A model generated the notes under the pieces. That model made no database searches and was not told the DNA's origin. It worked only from the letters and a program-made list of their open reading frames with translations. A program made the position numbers and the translations under genes. Positions 34,471 to 42,615 of a stretch of DNA of 64,000 nucleotides are shown one piece after another. The stretch covers positions 1-64,000 of the forward strand of contig JBIKLA010000001.1 in assembly GCA_044360075.1 (NCBI GenBank), given 5' to 3'. The stretch is from OMII01 sp947467385 (GTDB taxonomy: Bacteria > Bdellovibrionota_C > UBA2361 > OMII01). Position 1 is the first letter of the stretch. The number at the start of each line of letters is the position of its first letter.

Positions 34471-35553
34471 ATGCTTACATTTGATGAAATGGGTAGTGCA
34501 GGTTCAGGCTCGGGGAGCGCGAACGATGATGGTGGCAAGGACAAGCGCGTACGGATGGCCGACAAGCGCCTCATTAACTGCAACCAGGTCGATGTGAACC
34601 AGCTCATGCCCCTTAAGTACAAGTGGGCGTGGGAGCACTACATCAATGGGTGCGCTAATAACTGGCTTCCGAGCGAGGTCCCGATGGGCAAAGACATCGA
34701 GCTTTGGAAGTCGGATCGCCTCAGCGCCGATGAGCGCCGAGTTATCATGCGCAACCTCGGTTTCTTCAGCACAGCTGAGAGCCTCGTAGGGAATAACATC
34801 ACGCTCGCTATCTTTAAGCACGTGACGAACCCAGAGTGCCGTCAGTACCTCCTGCGCCAGGCGTTCGAGGAGGCTGTTCACACGCATACCTTCCACTACA
34901 TCGTTGAGTCGCTCTCGCTCGATCAGGGCGAGGTCTTCAACATGTACAACGAGGTTAACTCGATTCATGCGAAGGACAAGTTCGAGATGCAGCTGACCAG
35001 TGCGATCGTCGATCCGAACTTCTCGACGGATAGCTTCGAGGGCAAGCAAAAGTTCCTGGAGAACCTGATCGGCTACTACGTGATTATGGAGGGGCTCTTC
35101 TTCTACTCCGGTTTCGTCATGATGCTGTCGTTCCATCGGCAGAACAAGATGACCGGTATCGGAGAGCAGTTCCAGTACATCCTGCGCGACGAAAGCATCC
35201 ACCTGAACTTCGGAATCGACCTGATCAACGGAATCAAGTCTGAGAATCCGGAGCTCTGGACGCCGGAGTTCCAGGAGAATATCCTCAACAAGATCCGCCA
35301 GGCGGTTGAGCTTGAGTACAACTACGCAGCCGACTGCCTGCCGCGAGGCATCCTGGGCCTGAGCGCCCCGATGTTCCGCGACTACGTGCAGTACATTGCG
35401 GATCGCCGGCTTGAGCGCATCGGTCTCAAGACGCAGTACGGTTCGAAGAACCCGTTCCCGTGGATGAGCGAGACGATCGACCTTGGGAAGGAGAAGAACT
35501 TCTTCGAGACGCGCGTCACGGAGTACCAGACTGCGGCATCGCTGTCCTGGTAA
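34471..35553 (+). CDS. nrdB: Class Ic (Phe-type, Mn/Fe) ribonucleotide reductase small subunit
   Basis: Radical-generating partner of NrdA, about 360 residues. The metal ligands are E103 (STAESLVGNN; Asp in E. coli), E134 and H137 (AFEEAVHTHTFHYI), E207 (IMEGLFFYSGF), and E241 and H244 (RDESIHLNFG). The position of the radical tyrosine (Y122 in E. coli, four residues after the ligand His) is F141. The Phe together with Glu for the first Asp is the signature of the Chlamydia trachomatis class Ic enzyme, which uses a Mn(IV)/Fe(III) cofactor instead of a tyrosyl radical. The N-terminal 25 residues are Gly/Ser-rich. ATG 34471 has GAGGAGA nearby upstream. A strong terminator follows. Confidence 0.95.
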   Translation: MLTFDEMGSAGSGSGSANDDGGKDKRVRMADKRLINCNQVDVNQLMPLKYKWAWEHYINGCANNWLPSEVPMGKDIELWKSDRLSADERRVIMRNLGFFSTAESLVGNNITLAIFKHVTNPECRQYLLRQAFEEAVHTHTFHYIVESLSLDQGEVFNMYNEVNSIHAKDKFEMQLTSAIVDPNFSTDSFEGKQKFLENLIGYYVIMEGLFFYSGFVMMLSFHRQNKMTGIGEQFQYILRDESIHLNFGIDLINGIKSENPELWTPEFQENILNKIRQAVELEYNYAADCLPRGILGLSAPMFRDYVQYIADRRLERIGLKTQYGSKNPFPWMSETIDLGKEKNFFETRVTEYQTAASLSW

Positions 35554-35580
35554 GAGAGGGAACGAAATCTCTCAAGTATG

Positions 35581-35617
35581 CAGCCGCCAAGGTCTACCTT
35601 GGCGGCTGTTTGCTTTT
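35581..35617 (+). terminator. Strong intrinsic terminator of nrdAB
   Basis: CAGCCGCCAAGG (35581-35592) and CCTTGGCGGCTG (35597-35608) form a perfect 12-bp stem with a TCTA loop, followed by TTTGCTTTT. It lies 28 bases after the nrdB stop. Confidence 0.95.
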
Positions 35618-35765
35618 GGGGATTGTCTCCAAGGGGCTGACAATAAGAGATGCTAGACCCCTCATCGCCGTTGATGCATGATGCGCCGACAACGCCCGAG
35701 AAGGACGGAGCCGCTCGCATGGTCCCGGCTTCTGCGCGTTATGAACCTGACAAAAAGGAGATTAT

Positions 35766-36044
35766 ATGCGCATTTGCACACTCGGTTTGGCAGCCCTCTT
35801 GAATATCGGCGTCGCCTCTACCAGCTTTGCAGCCGACGAGGTTGCGGTTGTTGACGAGAAGGAAGGCATAGCGATTGTGGCCGACAAGGATGGCAACGTG
35901 GCAATTGCTGATGATGAGGGTAACGTCGTCGTTGAAGACAAGGACGGCAACATTCAGGTTGAGGACGCAGACGGCAATACCGTCACCATGAACAACAAGG
36001 GCGAGGTTATTGCTGCGGATGTTGAGGTAGACGACAACGAGTAG
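35766..36044 (+). CDS. Small secreted acidic protein with DxDGN repeats
   Basis: A 92-residue protein with a signal peptide (MRICTLGLAALLNIGVASTS, likely cleaved after FAA). The mature part is about six tandem repeats of 9-10 residues: DKDGNVAIA, DDEGNVVVE, DKDGNIQVE, DADGNTVTM, with weaker copies at both ends. The consensus is D-x-[DE]-G-N-[VI]-x-[VI]. Each unit looks like a turn plus a beta strand, so a small beta-solenoid or a calcium-binding repeat is possible. AAGGAG precedes the ATG at ideal distance. No family is recognised. Confidence 0.75.
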   Translation: MRICTLGLAALLNIGVASTSFAADEVAVVDEKEGIAIVADKDGNVAIADDEGNVVVEDKDGNIQVEDADGNTVTMNNKGEVIAADVEVDDNE

Positions 36045-36130
36045 GTTGTTGTTTGGCCCCTGGGACACTATTGAGTGTACCAGGGGATTTCCGCGCTGGA
36101 AGACTCCCCACGAGCGCCACGTGCATCCTC

Positions 36131-37741
36131 CTAGTCGCGAGGGTCGACGAGCACATGCAGCACCACGTCACTTCGCGAAAGATACGCGCGAAGCCCCTCT
36201 GAGCCGATTGACGCGAGGAACTCTGAGTCTGGGCACAGCGAGAAGATGCGATCGGCGGTATCCTTGTTGATGCCGAGAGCGAGCTTCTCGCCAAGGCCAA
36301 CGCGGCTGGCAGCTTCTCGGGCGGCCGCTACGAGGAGCGCATCTGACTCGCCAAGCATCTCCACATTGAGCGAAAGTAGGCGAACTGCAGGGCGGCCAAG
36401 CGCAAAGGATTGCGGTGTCCGATTGAGGATGAGGGTCTTTGTGGCAGGCGCCTGGGAGTTTGTTTGATCTTCCGTGCAGAAAGTTATTCCGAGGCGGGAA
36501 GCTTCGCGCCGAAGGTCATCCATACCGGTCAGCCACATCCTGGCATCAGGGTGTAGCCTGTGCGAGGGGAGATCGAGGTGCTCGCAGAGCGTTTCTCCCC
36601 GGCGGGCGGAGGTTCGATTAAGATACTCAAAAGCTTTAGCGCCGAGCGTATCGAGGGTCTCTGGCGCGCCTATGGTTTCGCACAGCGACAGGACATGCCT
36701 GTTGATGAAGCTGTGGCTATCGAGAGCAACGCGCTGGTATCCCATGCGGCCAAGCTCAGACAGCACAGAGAAGAGGAACGCTCCGTACTGCGAGGCAAGA
36801 AGCTGGCCCGAAGAGAGCACCGCGTCAACGCAGAGAATATCCGCCTGTTCAGCAGCTGCCACGATACTGGAAAATGGGTAGTCCCGAGCCTCCGCGTTGA
36901 GCGGCGACATCACAAGCTTGGCAGCGTTTGCAAAGCGGCCGTTGAGGCCCAGCGCATCGCTTTTCCGATCCTCCTCAAGCTCATCAAGAAAGCCGGGGAG
37001 GCTGTTGTTGAGGAGGAGGTTAGTAGCCTCTTTCATGCGGAGGTCAGCAGCAGCACTTGACTCGCCCCAGCTGTGAAGGATCTGGCTGATGGCTGGGCGA
37101 AAAGGGGGATTGAAGAGTGCAAGGTCCTCAAGCTTGCGTCGAGCAAGGAAGCTTATGCCGGGAGCTGCACCTTCGATATGGCTGAGCATTCCCGCCGAGC
37201 GGCTGATGCGCTCAATCAGATCCTGCGTCAAAAGCTGGGTCTCTGCTGTACGCAAAGCTGCCGAATTAGCCGGTGTAGACGCAAGGACCGCAGCAACTGT
37301 GCCAACAATGAGGTCAGAGGCCCTTTCCGCCGAGCCCAGAAAGGGAGAGAAATAGCACGTGCCGTCCGCGATATGATCGTTCGCCATGATGACAGAGGCT
37401 CGGGCATTTGCGTAGGAGCCCTCGCCGAGCATGCGCCGTAGGCGCTCCGAGCCCACTGAAAACGAAAGGACAGCGGAGAGGTTTTTCATGAACCTCTCGG
37501 GGGTAACCATGGGTTCTATCTCAAGGATAGAATTCAGGAGAGCCTGGGTTGTTCTTTTTGTTGGAGCTGAAAGCCTTGCGGGAAGCGCCGGTTGCACGGC
37601 GGGGTCGACTGAGAGGTGCACCTGCTGGCCGCACAGATTGGTTAGCGGCGGCTTGGTCAGGGAAGGAAGGGGGGGCGGTGATTCCGGGCCAGCGACGCGG
37701 CCACTGGGTTCTCTGCGCGGATTATGCGGAAGTTGAGCCAT
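36131..37741 (-). CDS. Large orphan protein
   Basis: A 536-residue soluble protein with no recognised family. The first 60 residues are proline-rich and probably disordered (PESPPPLPSLTKPPL). The rest is an even mix of helices and strands. Segments that stand out are ILEIEPMVTPERFMKNLSAVLSF (in parts), SYANARASVIMANDHIADGTCYFSPF, ADILCVDAVLSSGQLLASQYG and VALDSHSFINRHVLSL. There is no signal peptide or membrane helix. GAGG lies seven bases before ATG 37741. No conserved catalytic motif is visible. Codon use is like the neighbours, so recent transfer is not suggested. Confidence 0.7.
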   Translation of the reverse strand: MAQLPHNPRREPSGRVAGPESPPPLPSLTKPPLTNLCGQQVHLSVDPAVQPALPARLSAPTKRTTQALLNSILEIEPMVTPERFMKNLSAVLSFSVGSERLRRMLGEGSYANARASVIMANDHIADGTCYFSPFLGSAERASDLIVGTVAAVLASTPANSAALRTAETQLLTQDLIERISRSAGMLSHIEGAAPGISFLARRKLEDLALFNPPFRPAISQILHSWGESSAAADLRMKEATNLLLNNSLPGFLDELEEDRKSDALGLNGRFANAAKLVMSPLNAEARDYPFSSIVAAAEQADILCVDAVLSSGQLLASQYGAFLFSVLSELGRMGYQRVALDSHSFINRHVLSLCETIGAPETLDTLGAKAFEYLNRTSARRGETLCEHLDLPSHRLHPDARMWLTGMDDLRREASRLGITFCTEDQTNSQAPATKTLILNRTPQSFALGRPAVRLLSLNVEMLGESDALLVAAAREAASRVGLGEKLALGINKDTADRIFSLCPDSEFLASIGSEGLRAYLSRSDVVLHVLVDPRD

Positions 37742-38004
37742 GGTTTACCTCATCACGACAAGATTGGGACTTTATCAAAGCTGTTTTTGCTAAGCGAATG
37801 TGAGTGCTTGAGCTGGCGCAATTGGACTGGCGGCATGCCTAAGGCGCTATTCTTACTCTCAAAAAGTCACCCTGGGACGGGAGCTCCTTCAGCCTGGGGC
37901 GTGAGCAGCAAAAGGGCTGCTTGAGAGCGTCATTTCCCTTGCAATCAGTGCTACAAGTCGTCCAAAGTTTAGCAAAGTAACAATTTGCATCTCTTGAGGT
38001 TGCT

Positions 38005-38406
38005 ATGCGAACACTATGTAAGACCCTCTTTGCTGCCCTAGCACTTTTCTCGGTTCTGCCTTCCGCTCTTGCGCAGACAACGTGCACGGAGCAGGACCTC
38101 TCCCAGGTTATCACCTGCCTTAACACTGACAACCTTCCGACGTGCCTCGCACAAAATCCCGGATGCACAGACGACGATTTGGACATGCAGATTGCTGCGG
38201 ATGAGCTGGGAAATCGCGTCTTTTCTCGGTGCTGCGGGAAGAATTCAAAGAATAAGAGGCTTTCGTGCCTCACCCAAGCAAAGAATTCTCTCAAGACAAC
38301 CCCAGTGAGGAACCTCGTTCCTCAGGATGTATTGAGCGAGCTCTCTGCGAATATCGACACCGTTGCTAACACGGTGCGCAGCAGCGGCAGCTGCGCGAGC
38401 GGCTAG
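38005..38406 (+). CDS. Small secreted Cys-rich protein
   Basis: A 133-residue protein with a signal peptide (LFAALALFSVLPSALA, cut before QTTC). The mature chain has eight cysteines, including one CC pair (FSRCCGKNSK), which would allow four disulfides. The C-terminus is a helix without cysteine until the last residues. GAGGTTGCT precedes the ATG, and a strong terminator follows, so the gene is a single unit. No family is recognised; an export-dependent periplasmic or surface protein is likely. Confidence 0.75.
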   Translation: MRTLCKTLFAALALFSVLPSALAQTTCTEQDLSQVITCLNTDNLPTCLAQNPGCTDDDLDMQIAADELGNRVFSRCCGKNSKNKRLSCLTQAKNSLKTTPVRNLVPQDVLSELSANIDTVANTVRSSGSCASG

Positions 38407-38434
38407 GCTCGGGTAGGCACAAGCCCTGTATGGA

Positions 38435-38470
38435 AGCCGGCGGGGACATCCCCGTCGGCTTTTTTATTTT
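38435..38470 (+). terminator. Intrinsic terminator
   Basis: AGCCGGCGGGG and CCCCGTCGGCT (one mismatched pair) around an ACAT loop, followed by TTTTTTATTTT. It ends the Cys-rich protein gene and lies just beyond the stop of the convergent deaminase-like gene. Confidence 0.93.
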
Positions 38471-38481
38471 ATTGCGAGTTG

Positions 38482-40809
38482 TTATGAGGCGCGAAGCAGC
38501 TCGGGTCTTAGCGCTTGAATCACGGCAAGGAGGCTGTCTCTGTCGTGGAACTGCCGCGAGGGATCAAACATGACGGACTTGTCGGTCGATGCCCCCTCGG
38601 GCCCGCTCATAAGGGCAAAGGCTACGCCCCGCTCACGGGCAACGAGGATCGCGTCGCGAACAAACGTTCCGCCGCCGATAAAGATGACCATGCCGTGCGC
38701 CCGGGCGACATAGTCCACCAGCTGGTGAGGCACGGTGAAGAGGCTGCCGTGGAGCGGAAGGACATGCGTGAGGCCTGGGGTGAATGATTGGGCTGTCTGG
38801 TCTGCCTGCACCGTGGCGCTGATGAGGGTTACGTGTTCATCAAGAGTGCGCCCCTTGTTCTGGGCTATGACGGCGGAGGAGAGGACTGTTGTTATGCCGG
38901 CATTTTTAGGGCGTCCGATCAGGAGAAAGGCGCGCTCGGGGTCGATTGAGCATACGAGCCCTTGAAGGAGGTCAGTGATCACGGTCTGGTAGAGCTTGGA
39001 GATGCGGTCCCACCAACGCGCTCCCGAAGCCCCAAGAATGAGGAGTGGGCGCTTGCCCTGCGTTACTGCCTGAATGCTCTCAGCTGAGAACTGAATTCCG
39101 AGAGAGTTGAGGTGACGCGCAAAAGCCTTTGTGGAGGCATCGTCAGCCGCGAGGGCGGCGAGGTTGAGGGCAGGAAGGGCGGCGATGCGCTTGGCCACCT
39201 CCTCTGCATAGTTCTGCGGCAGTTTTGCCATTTTGCGGGCAAAGCGGTCAGCCTCTCGGCGCATGTGCGCTCGCTCGTGCTCAACGATCGTGTCGATGTG
39301 GTGCTCCTTGAGGCCCGCAAAGGATGCCGTGTCATCGAGCTGCCAGATGTCGGTCTGGAAGAGACCTCCGCCATCTGAGCACACGACAAAGGGGATGGCG
39401 CGGTTGAGGCACTTGACCATCTCAAGCTCCTCAGCCGTGTCTATGTTATTGAGGGCGAGGTTGGAGTCAGGGTTGAACTCAATCATGACGAGGTCCTCGC
39501 GCGCGAGTTCGTCCGCTATTTTCAGGGCCTCCTCATCAAGCCCGTGGGCGGCGTGGCCGATTCGAACACGCATCTTGTACTTCTGTGCTAACCGCAGCGA
39601 CTCTTTTACGTTGCCGAGGTTCTTGCGGTTCTCCCCGGCATGGATGCGGAGGGTGAATTCAGGATCGTGCTGCTGCGCCCACTCGGCGATGCTCTTAATG
39701 TGCGGCTCAAGCCCGCCAATCTTGTTGTCCTCAAAGCCAACGAAGTCCACGCCAACGAGGTAAGGGCTCGCCCCCATAATCTTGAGCTTCTCGACCTCAC
39801 GGGCAAGCACATCCTCCGGCAGGTTTCTGGGAAGGCCCGCGAGGAACCTAAGCGAGACACCGGTCTCAGCCTCAATCGCAGGGAGATGCTCATGGACCAT
39901 CGCCATGTACTCGGGGATGAGGAGCCCGCTAGACGTTGCTGTTATCTCTGCGTACTGCACCCCCTGCTGCGCGTATTCCTCGGCGTATTTTCTCAGGAGC
40001 TCAAGGGCGATGTTGGGTGACTTTGTGATGGGGGTGCGAAAACGGTACACCGACACCTCAAGGTCGCCGAAGGTGACCTGCCGGTCTGCGGGGACGGACA
40101 TGGCCGCCGAGAGGATCTTACGGCTTGCGGAAGAGAGGGTGTCGATCGGAACCGCATCCTCTTCGGCTGGGATCTTCCCGATCTCGGGGCCATCTGTCGG
40201 CGCGTAGAAGAACCGCTTCGTGCGCTGGACCGCCTCCTTGGGGTAAGGGATACCAAGCTCATCGAGGAGACGAGTTGGGAACGGAACCCGCTTCTGCAAC
40301 GCCAGCTCCATGAGCCCTTCGGCCGAAACCTGGCCCGAGCTATGGGTGTGGAGATCTGTGCGCAGGGCCGGCGGCTTCAGGGGATTCCGCGGGTAGGGGA
40401 GCCACCGGTACAGCTTCTCATTCGCGAGCATGCGGGTCTCAAACACGGTCAGCTTCTGGAACACCTCCGCGTACTCAACGCCTCGTGCGGTAACTCGATA
40501 CTGTCCGAAGAGCTCTCCCTCCTGCATGGATGAGCCGCCAAGCCGGATGTCGATATCGAATACGGCGCTTGCGCTCGGGGGAAGGGTGACGGCGAGGGAG
40601 GGAGAGGAGCCGGCGCGTCGCGTGAACTTTAGCTTTTCGCCAGCGACGATGAGGCTAATCAGGGTAACGAGGTGGTGCTCCACGCGGCCGGTCGTGCCGA
40701 CAGGACCCACAATGCGGCCGGCAAAGTGGCGGGTTCCGGGAGTATAAACGAAGATGAGCTGGTAGTGGTAACCCCAGTCGAGGGGGTGCTCAATAGTTAC
40801 AAGAGCCAT
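38482..40809 (-). CDS. Adenosine deaminase-family protein with C-terminal SLOG-like domain
   Basis: A 775-residue, three-part protein. Residues 1-135 are beta-rich with no recognised family. Residues 150-530 are an adenosine/AMP deaminase-type metal-dependent barrel: H154 and H156 in TDLHTHSSGQVSAEG, H390 and E393 in RIHAGEN, H419 in RIGHAAHG, D479 in CSDGGG. These correspond to the zinc and catalytic residues, though the usual SDDP is SDGG. Residues 585-765 form a Rossmann-like domain (PLLILGASGARWW; AFLLIGRPKNAGITT; MVIFIGGGTFVRDAI; FALMSGPEG) resembling SLOG/TIR-like nucleotide-sensing domains. The start is ATG 40809; GTG 40815 is possible. The order differs from ordinary ADA of about 340 residues. 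A nucleotide-signalling or defence role is speculation. Confidence 0.75.
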   Translation of the reverse strand: MALVTIEHPLDWGYHYQLIFVYTPGTRHFAGRIVGPVGTTGRVEHHLVTLISLIVAGEKLKFTRRAGSSPSLAVTLPPSASAVFDIDIRLGGSSMQEGELFGQYRVTARGVEYAEVFQKLTVFETRMLANEKLYRWLPYPRNPLKPPALRTDLHTHSSGQVSAEGLMELALQKRVPFPTRLLDELGIPYPKEAVQRTKRFFYAPTDGPEIGKIPAEEDAVPIDTLSSASRKILSAAMSVPADRQVTFGDLEVSVYRFRTPITKSPNIALELLRKYAEEYAQQGVQYAEITATSSGLLIPEYMAMVHEHLPAIEAETGVSLRFLAGLPRNLPEDVLAREVEKLKIMGASPYLVGVDFVGFEDNKIGGLEPHIKSIAEWAQQHDPEFTLRIHAGENRKNLGNVKESLRLAQKYKMRVRIGHAAHGLDEEALKIADELAREDLVMIEFNPDSNLALNNIDTAEELEMVKCLNRAIPFVVCSDGGGLFQTDIWQLDDTASFAGLKEHHIDTIVEHERAHMRREADRFARKMAKLPQNYAEEVAKRIAALPALNLAALAADDASTKAFARHLNSLGIQFSAESIQAVTQGKRPLLILGASGARWWDRISKLYQTVITDLLQGLVCSIDPERAFLLIGRPKNAGITTVLSSAVIAQNKGRTLDEHVTLISATVQADQTAQSFTPGLTHVLPLHGSLFTVPHQLVDYVARAHGMVIFIGGGTFVRDAILVARERGVAFALMSGPEGASTDKSVMFDPSRQFHDRDSLLAVIQALRPELLRAS

Positions 40810-41018
40810 TCTCACTTATACACCGGCTTGGGTATCGGGCACACCGAAAAAGTTTGCCTTTCATCGCCAGGTTGCGATGGAGCCTGGGTGTATTGGGCCT
40901 AAGCGCCCGCGAAGACTGCGATAAGGAGTGACATGACCATCCAGGCGCTTATCGGACGGTCGAGTGGCTGGGGGGTGCCGCGCAGCGCCCGCGCCTGATG
41001 GGGGATGCAGAGTTTCCA

Positions 41019-41234
41019 TCAAACAAGGCGGCGCAGCTGGTCAGCCGTGAGGTCGGACGCGTCCTCCGAGGTGGTAACCCTGCGAGCGCGAATATCGAGC
41101 TCCCCCTTCAAGGCCATCTCCACTAGGAGGACCTGGATTTCGGGCGGGAAGTTAAAGAGAGCCTCGTGGATTGCCCCGTGGAAGCTCTCGTAAATCATCT
41201 TGAGCTCCTCAAGGCGCTCATTCTCGGCGGGCAT
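41019..41234 (-). CDS. Small acidic helical protein
   Basis: A 71-residue protein (MPAENERLEELKMIYESFHG...) predicted largely helical. AGGA lies six bases before the ATG. The segment FNFPPEIQVLLVEMALKGELDIRARR is amphipathic and ends TADQLRRLV. No family is recognised. Downstream, the same frame continues past the TGA for 39 more sense codons and ends in a hydrophobic helix, which is reported as a finding. It lies between the deaminase-like gene and tgt, all on the minus strand. Confidence 0.55.
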   Translation of the reverse strand: MPAENERLEELKMIYESFHGAIHEALFNFPPEIQVLLVEMALKGELDIRARRVTTSEDASDLTADQLRRLV

Positions 41235-41408
41235 GAAAATGTCCTTCGGTCATCGTATAGCCACCCCTATTATGGGAGCCGGTACCAGATGCGTAGCCTA
41301 GTAAGTAGCCAAAAATAAATCAGATTTTACGCCTGAATTCTGCCCGACTCGTAGACGCTAATCGGCACGCAGGCGATCCCATAGCGCCAGCAAACAGGTC
41401 AGGGTACG

Positions 41409-42578
41409 CTAGGAAACAGCAGCTTTAGTTGGCCCTAACGGAGGATTGTCGAGATCGTCCCCAGCGAGGATTTCAGCTTCGGCCCGGTACAGCTCACGAA
41501 ACGAGCCGCTGAGGATGGCCGACCGCATGCGCGCCATCAGGTGCCGGTAGAAGGTTAAATTGTGGACGCTCACGAGCTGGGCTGCCACGGGCTCCTGGGT
41601 TTTTACGAGGTGGTGCAGGTACGCCCGGCTAAATCGCTGGCAGGTCGAGCATGCGCAGGCGGGATCAATCGGAACCTGCTGCGCACGATAAACGCCGCGG
41701 CGGAGATCGACCTTTCCCCGGGAGGTAAAGCATACCCCTTGCGAGGCAAGCGCTGTCGGAAGGATGCAGTCGAACATGTCGATGCCCCGCCGCACCGCCT
41801 CAAGCAGGTCGATGGGAGTTCCTACTCCCATAAGATAGCGCGGCTGGTCGGCAGGGAGTAGTTGGGCCCCCATTTCGGTAGTGTCTTCGCGCTCAGCCTT
41901 AGTCTCGCCCACCGCGAGACCCCCCAATGCATATCCATCAAAACCTAAGTCCGTTATTTGAGCTGCGCTCTCTCTGCGGAGATCAGGAACGCAGCCGCCC
42001 TGCACTATTCCAAAGAGTGCCTGGCGCGAGTCGCCCCGAGCGGCAAGGCTTCGGCCGGCCCAGCGGGTGGTGAGGTCTAGAGCGCGCTTCGTTGTGGCAA
42101 AATCTGACGTCGAAGGAACGCAGTGATCGAGCACCATCATGATGTCGCTGCCGATTACCCGTTGCATCTCTATGCTGCGCTCTGGAGAAAGGTCAATCCA
42201 AGCACCGTCCACATAGCTCCTAAATCGGGCACCCTCCTCACTTAAGGATACGTGATTCGGAAGCGAGAATATCTGAAATCCCCCCGAGTCTGTGAGGATC
42301 GCATGGTCCCATTTCATGAAGGGGTGAACGCCGCCGAATGCCCCTAAGACCTCTGGCCCAGGCCGAAGCAGCAGGTGGTACGTGTTGGCCAGGAGGACCT
42401 GGTAGTCGAGGTCGGACGCGATGGACGTGTCGACATGTCGCAGGACAGCCTGGGTGGCAACGGGCATAAAAATGGGGGTCTCTACGGTTCCGTGCAAAGT
42501 TGTGAGAGTCAGGGCGCGGGCCTTGGACCACGAGTCGGTGGCATCAATTACACAGGGGAGTCGCTCCGTAGCTGGCAT
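41409..42578 (-). CDS. tgt: Queuine tRNA-ribosyltransferase
   Basis: Exchanges the wobble guanine of GUN anticodons for a queuine precursor. The 389 residues have the full set of family motifs: TPIFMPVATQAVLR, LANTYHLLLRPG, ILTDSGGFQIFSL with the catalytic Asp, FGIVQGG, GYALGGLAVGE, and DCILPTALAS, which carries the nucleophilic Asp (M-F-D-C-x-x-P-T). The zinc site is CACSTCQRFSRAYLHHL. No strong ribosome binding site precedes ATG 42578. The gene is divergent from the orphan gene that starts 37 bases away. Confidence 0.96.
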   Translation of the reverse strand: MPATERLPCVIDATDSWSKARALTLTTLHGTVETPIFMPVATQAVLRHVDTSIASDLDYQVLLANTYHLLLRPGPEVLGAFGGVHPFMKWDHAILTDSGGFQIFSLPNHVSLSEEGARFRSYVDGAWIDLSPERSIEMQRVIGSDIMMVLDHCVPSTSDFATTKRALDLTTRWAGRSLAARGDSRQALFGIVQGGCVPDLRRESAAQITDLGFDGYALGGLAVGETKAEREDTTEMGAQLLPADQPRYLMGVGTPIDLLEAVRRGIDMFDCILPTALASQGVCFTSRGKVDLRRGVYRAQQVPIDPACACSTCQRFSRAYLHHLVKTQEPVAAQLVSVHNLTFYRHLMARMRSAILSGSFRELYRAEAEILAGDDLDNPPLGPTKAAVS

Positions 42579-42615
42579 ATGATCAGTACCCTACTGCAAG
42601 GGTATGGCGGGGTAA

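Noticed and set aside
40933..40998. 21-codon plus-strand frame with AAGGAG upstream (MTIQALIGRSSGWG...)
   Set aside because: Good ribosome binding site, but too short to judge, isolated on this strand, and it overlaps the minus-strand continuation frame discussed as a finding.
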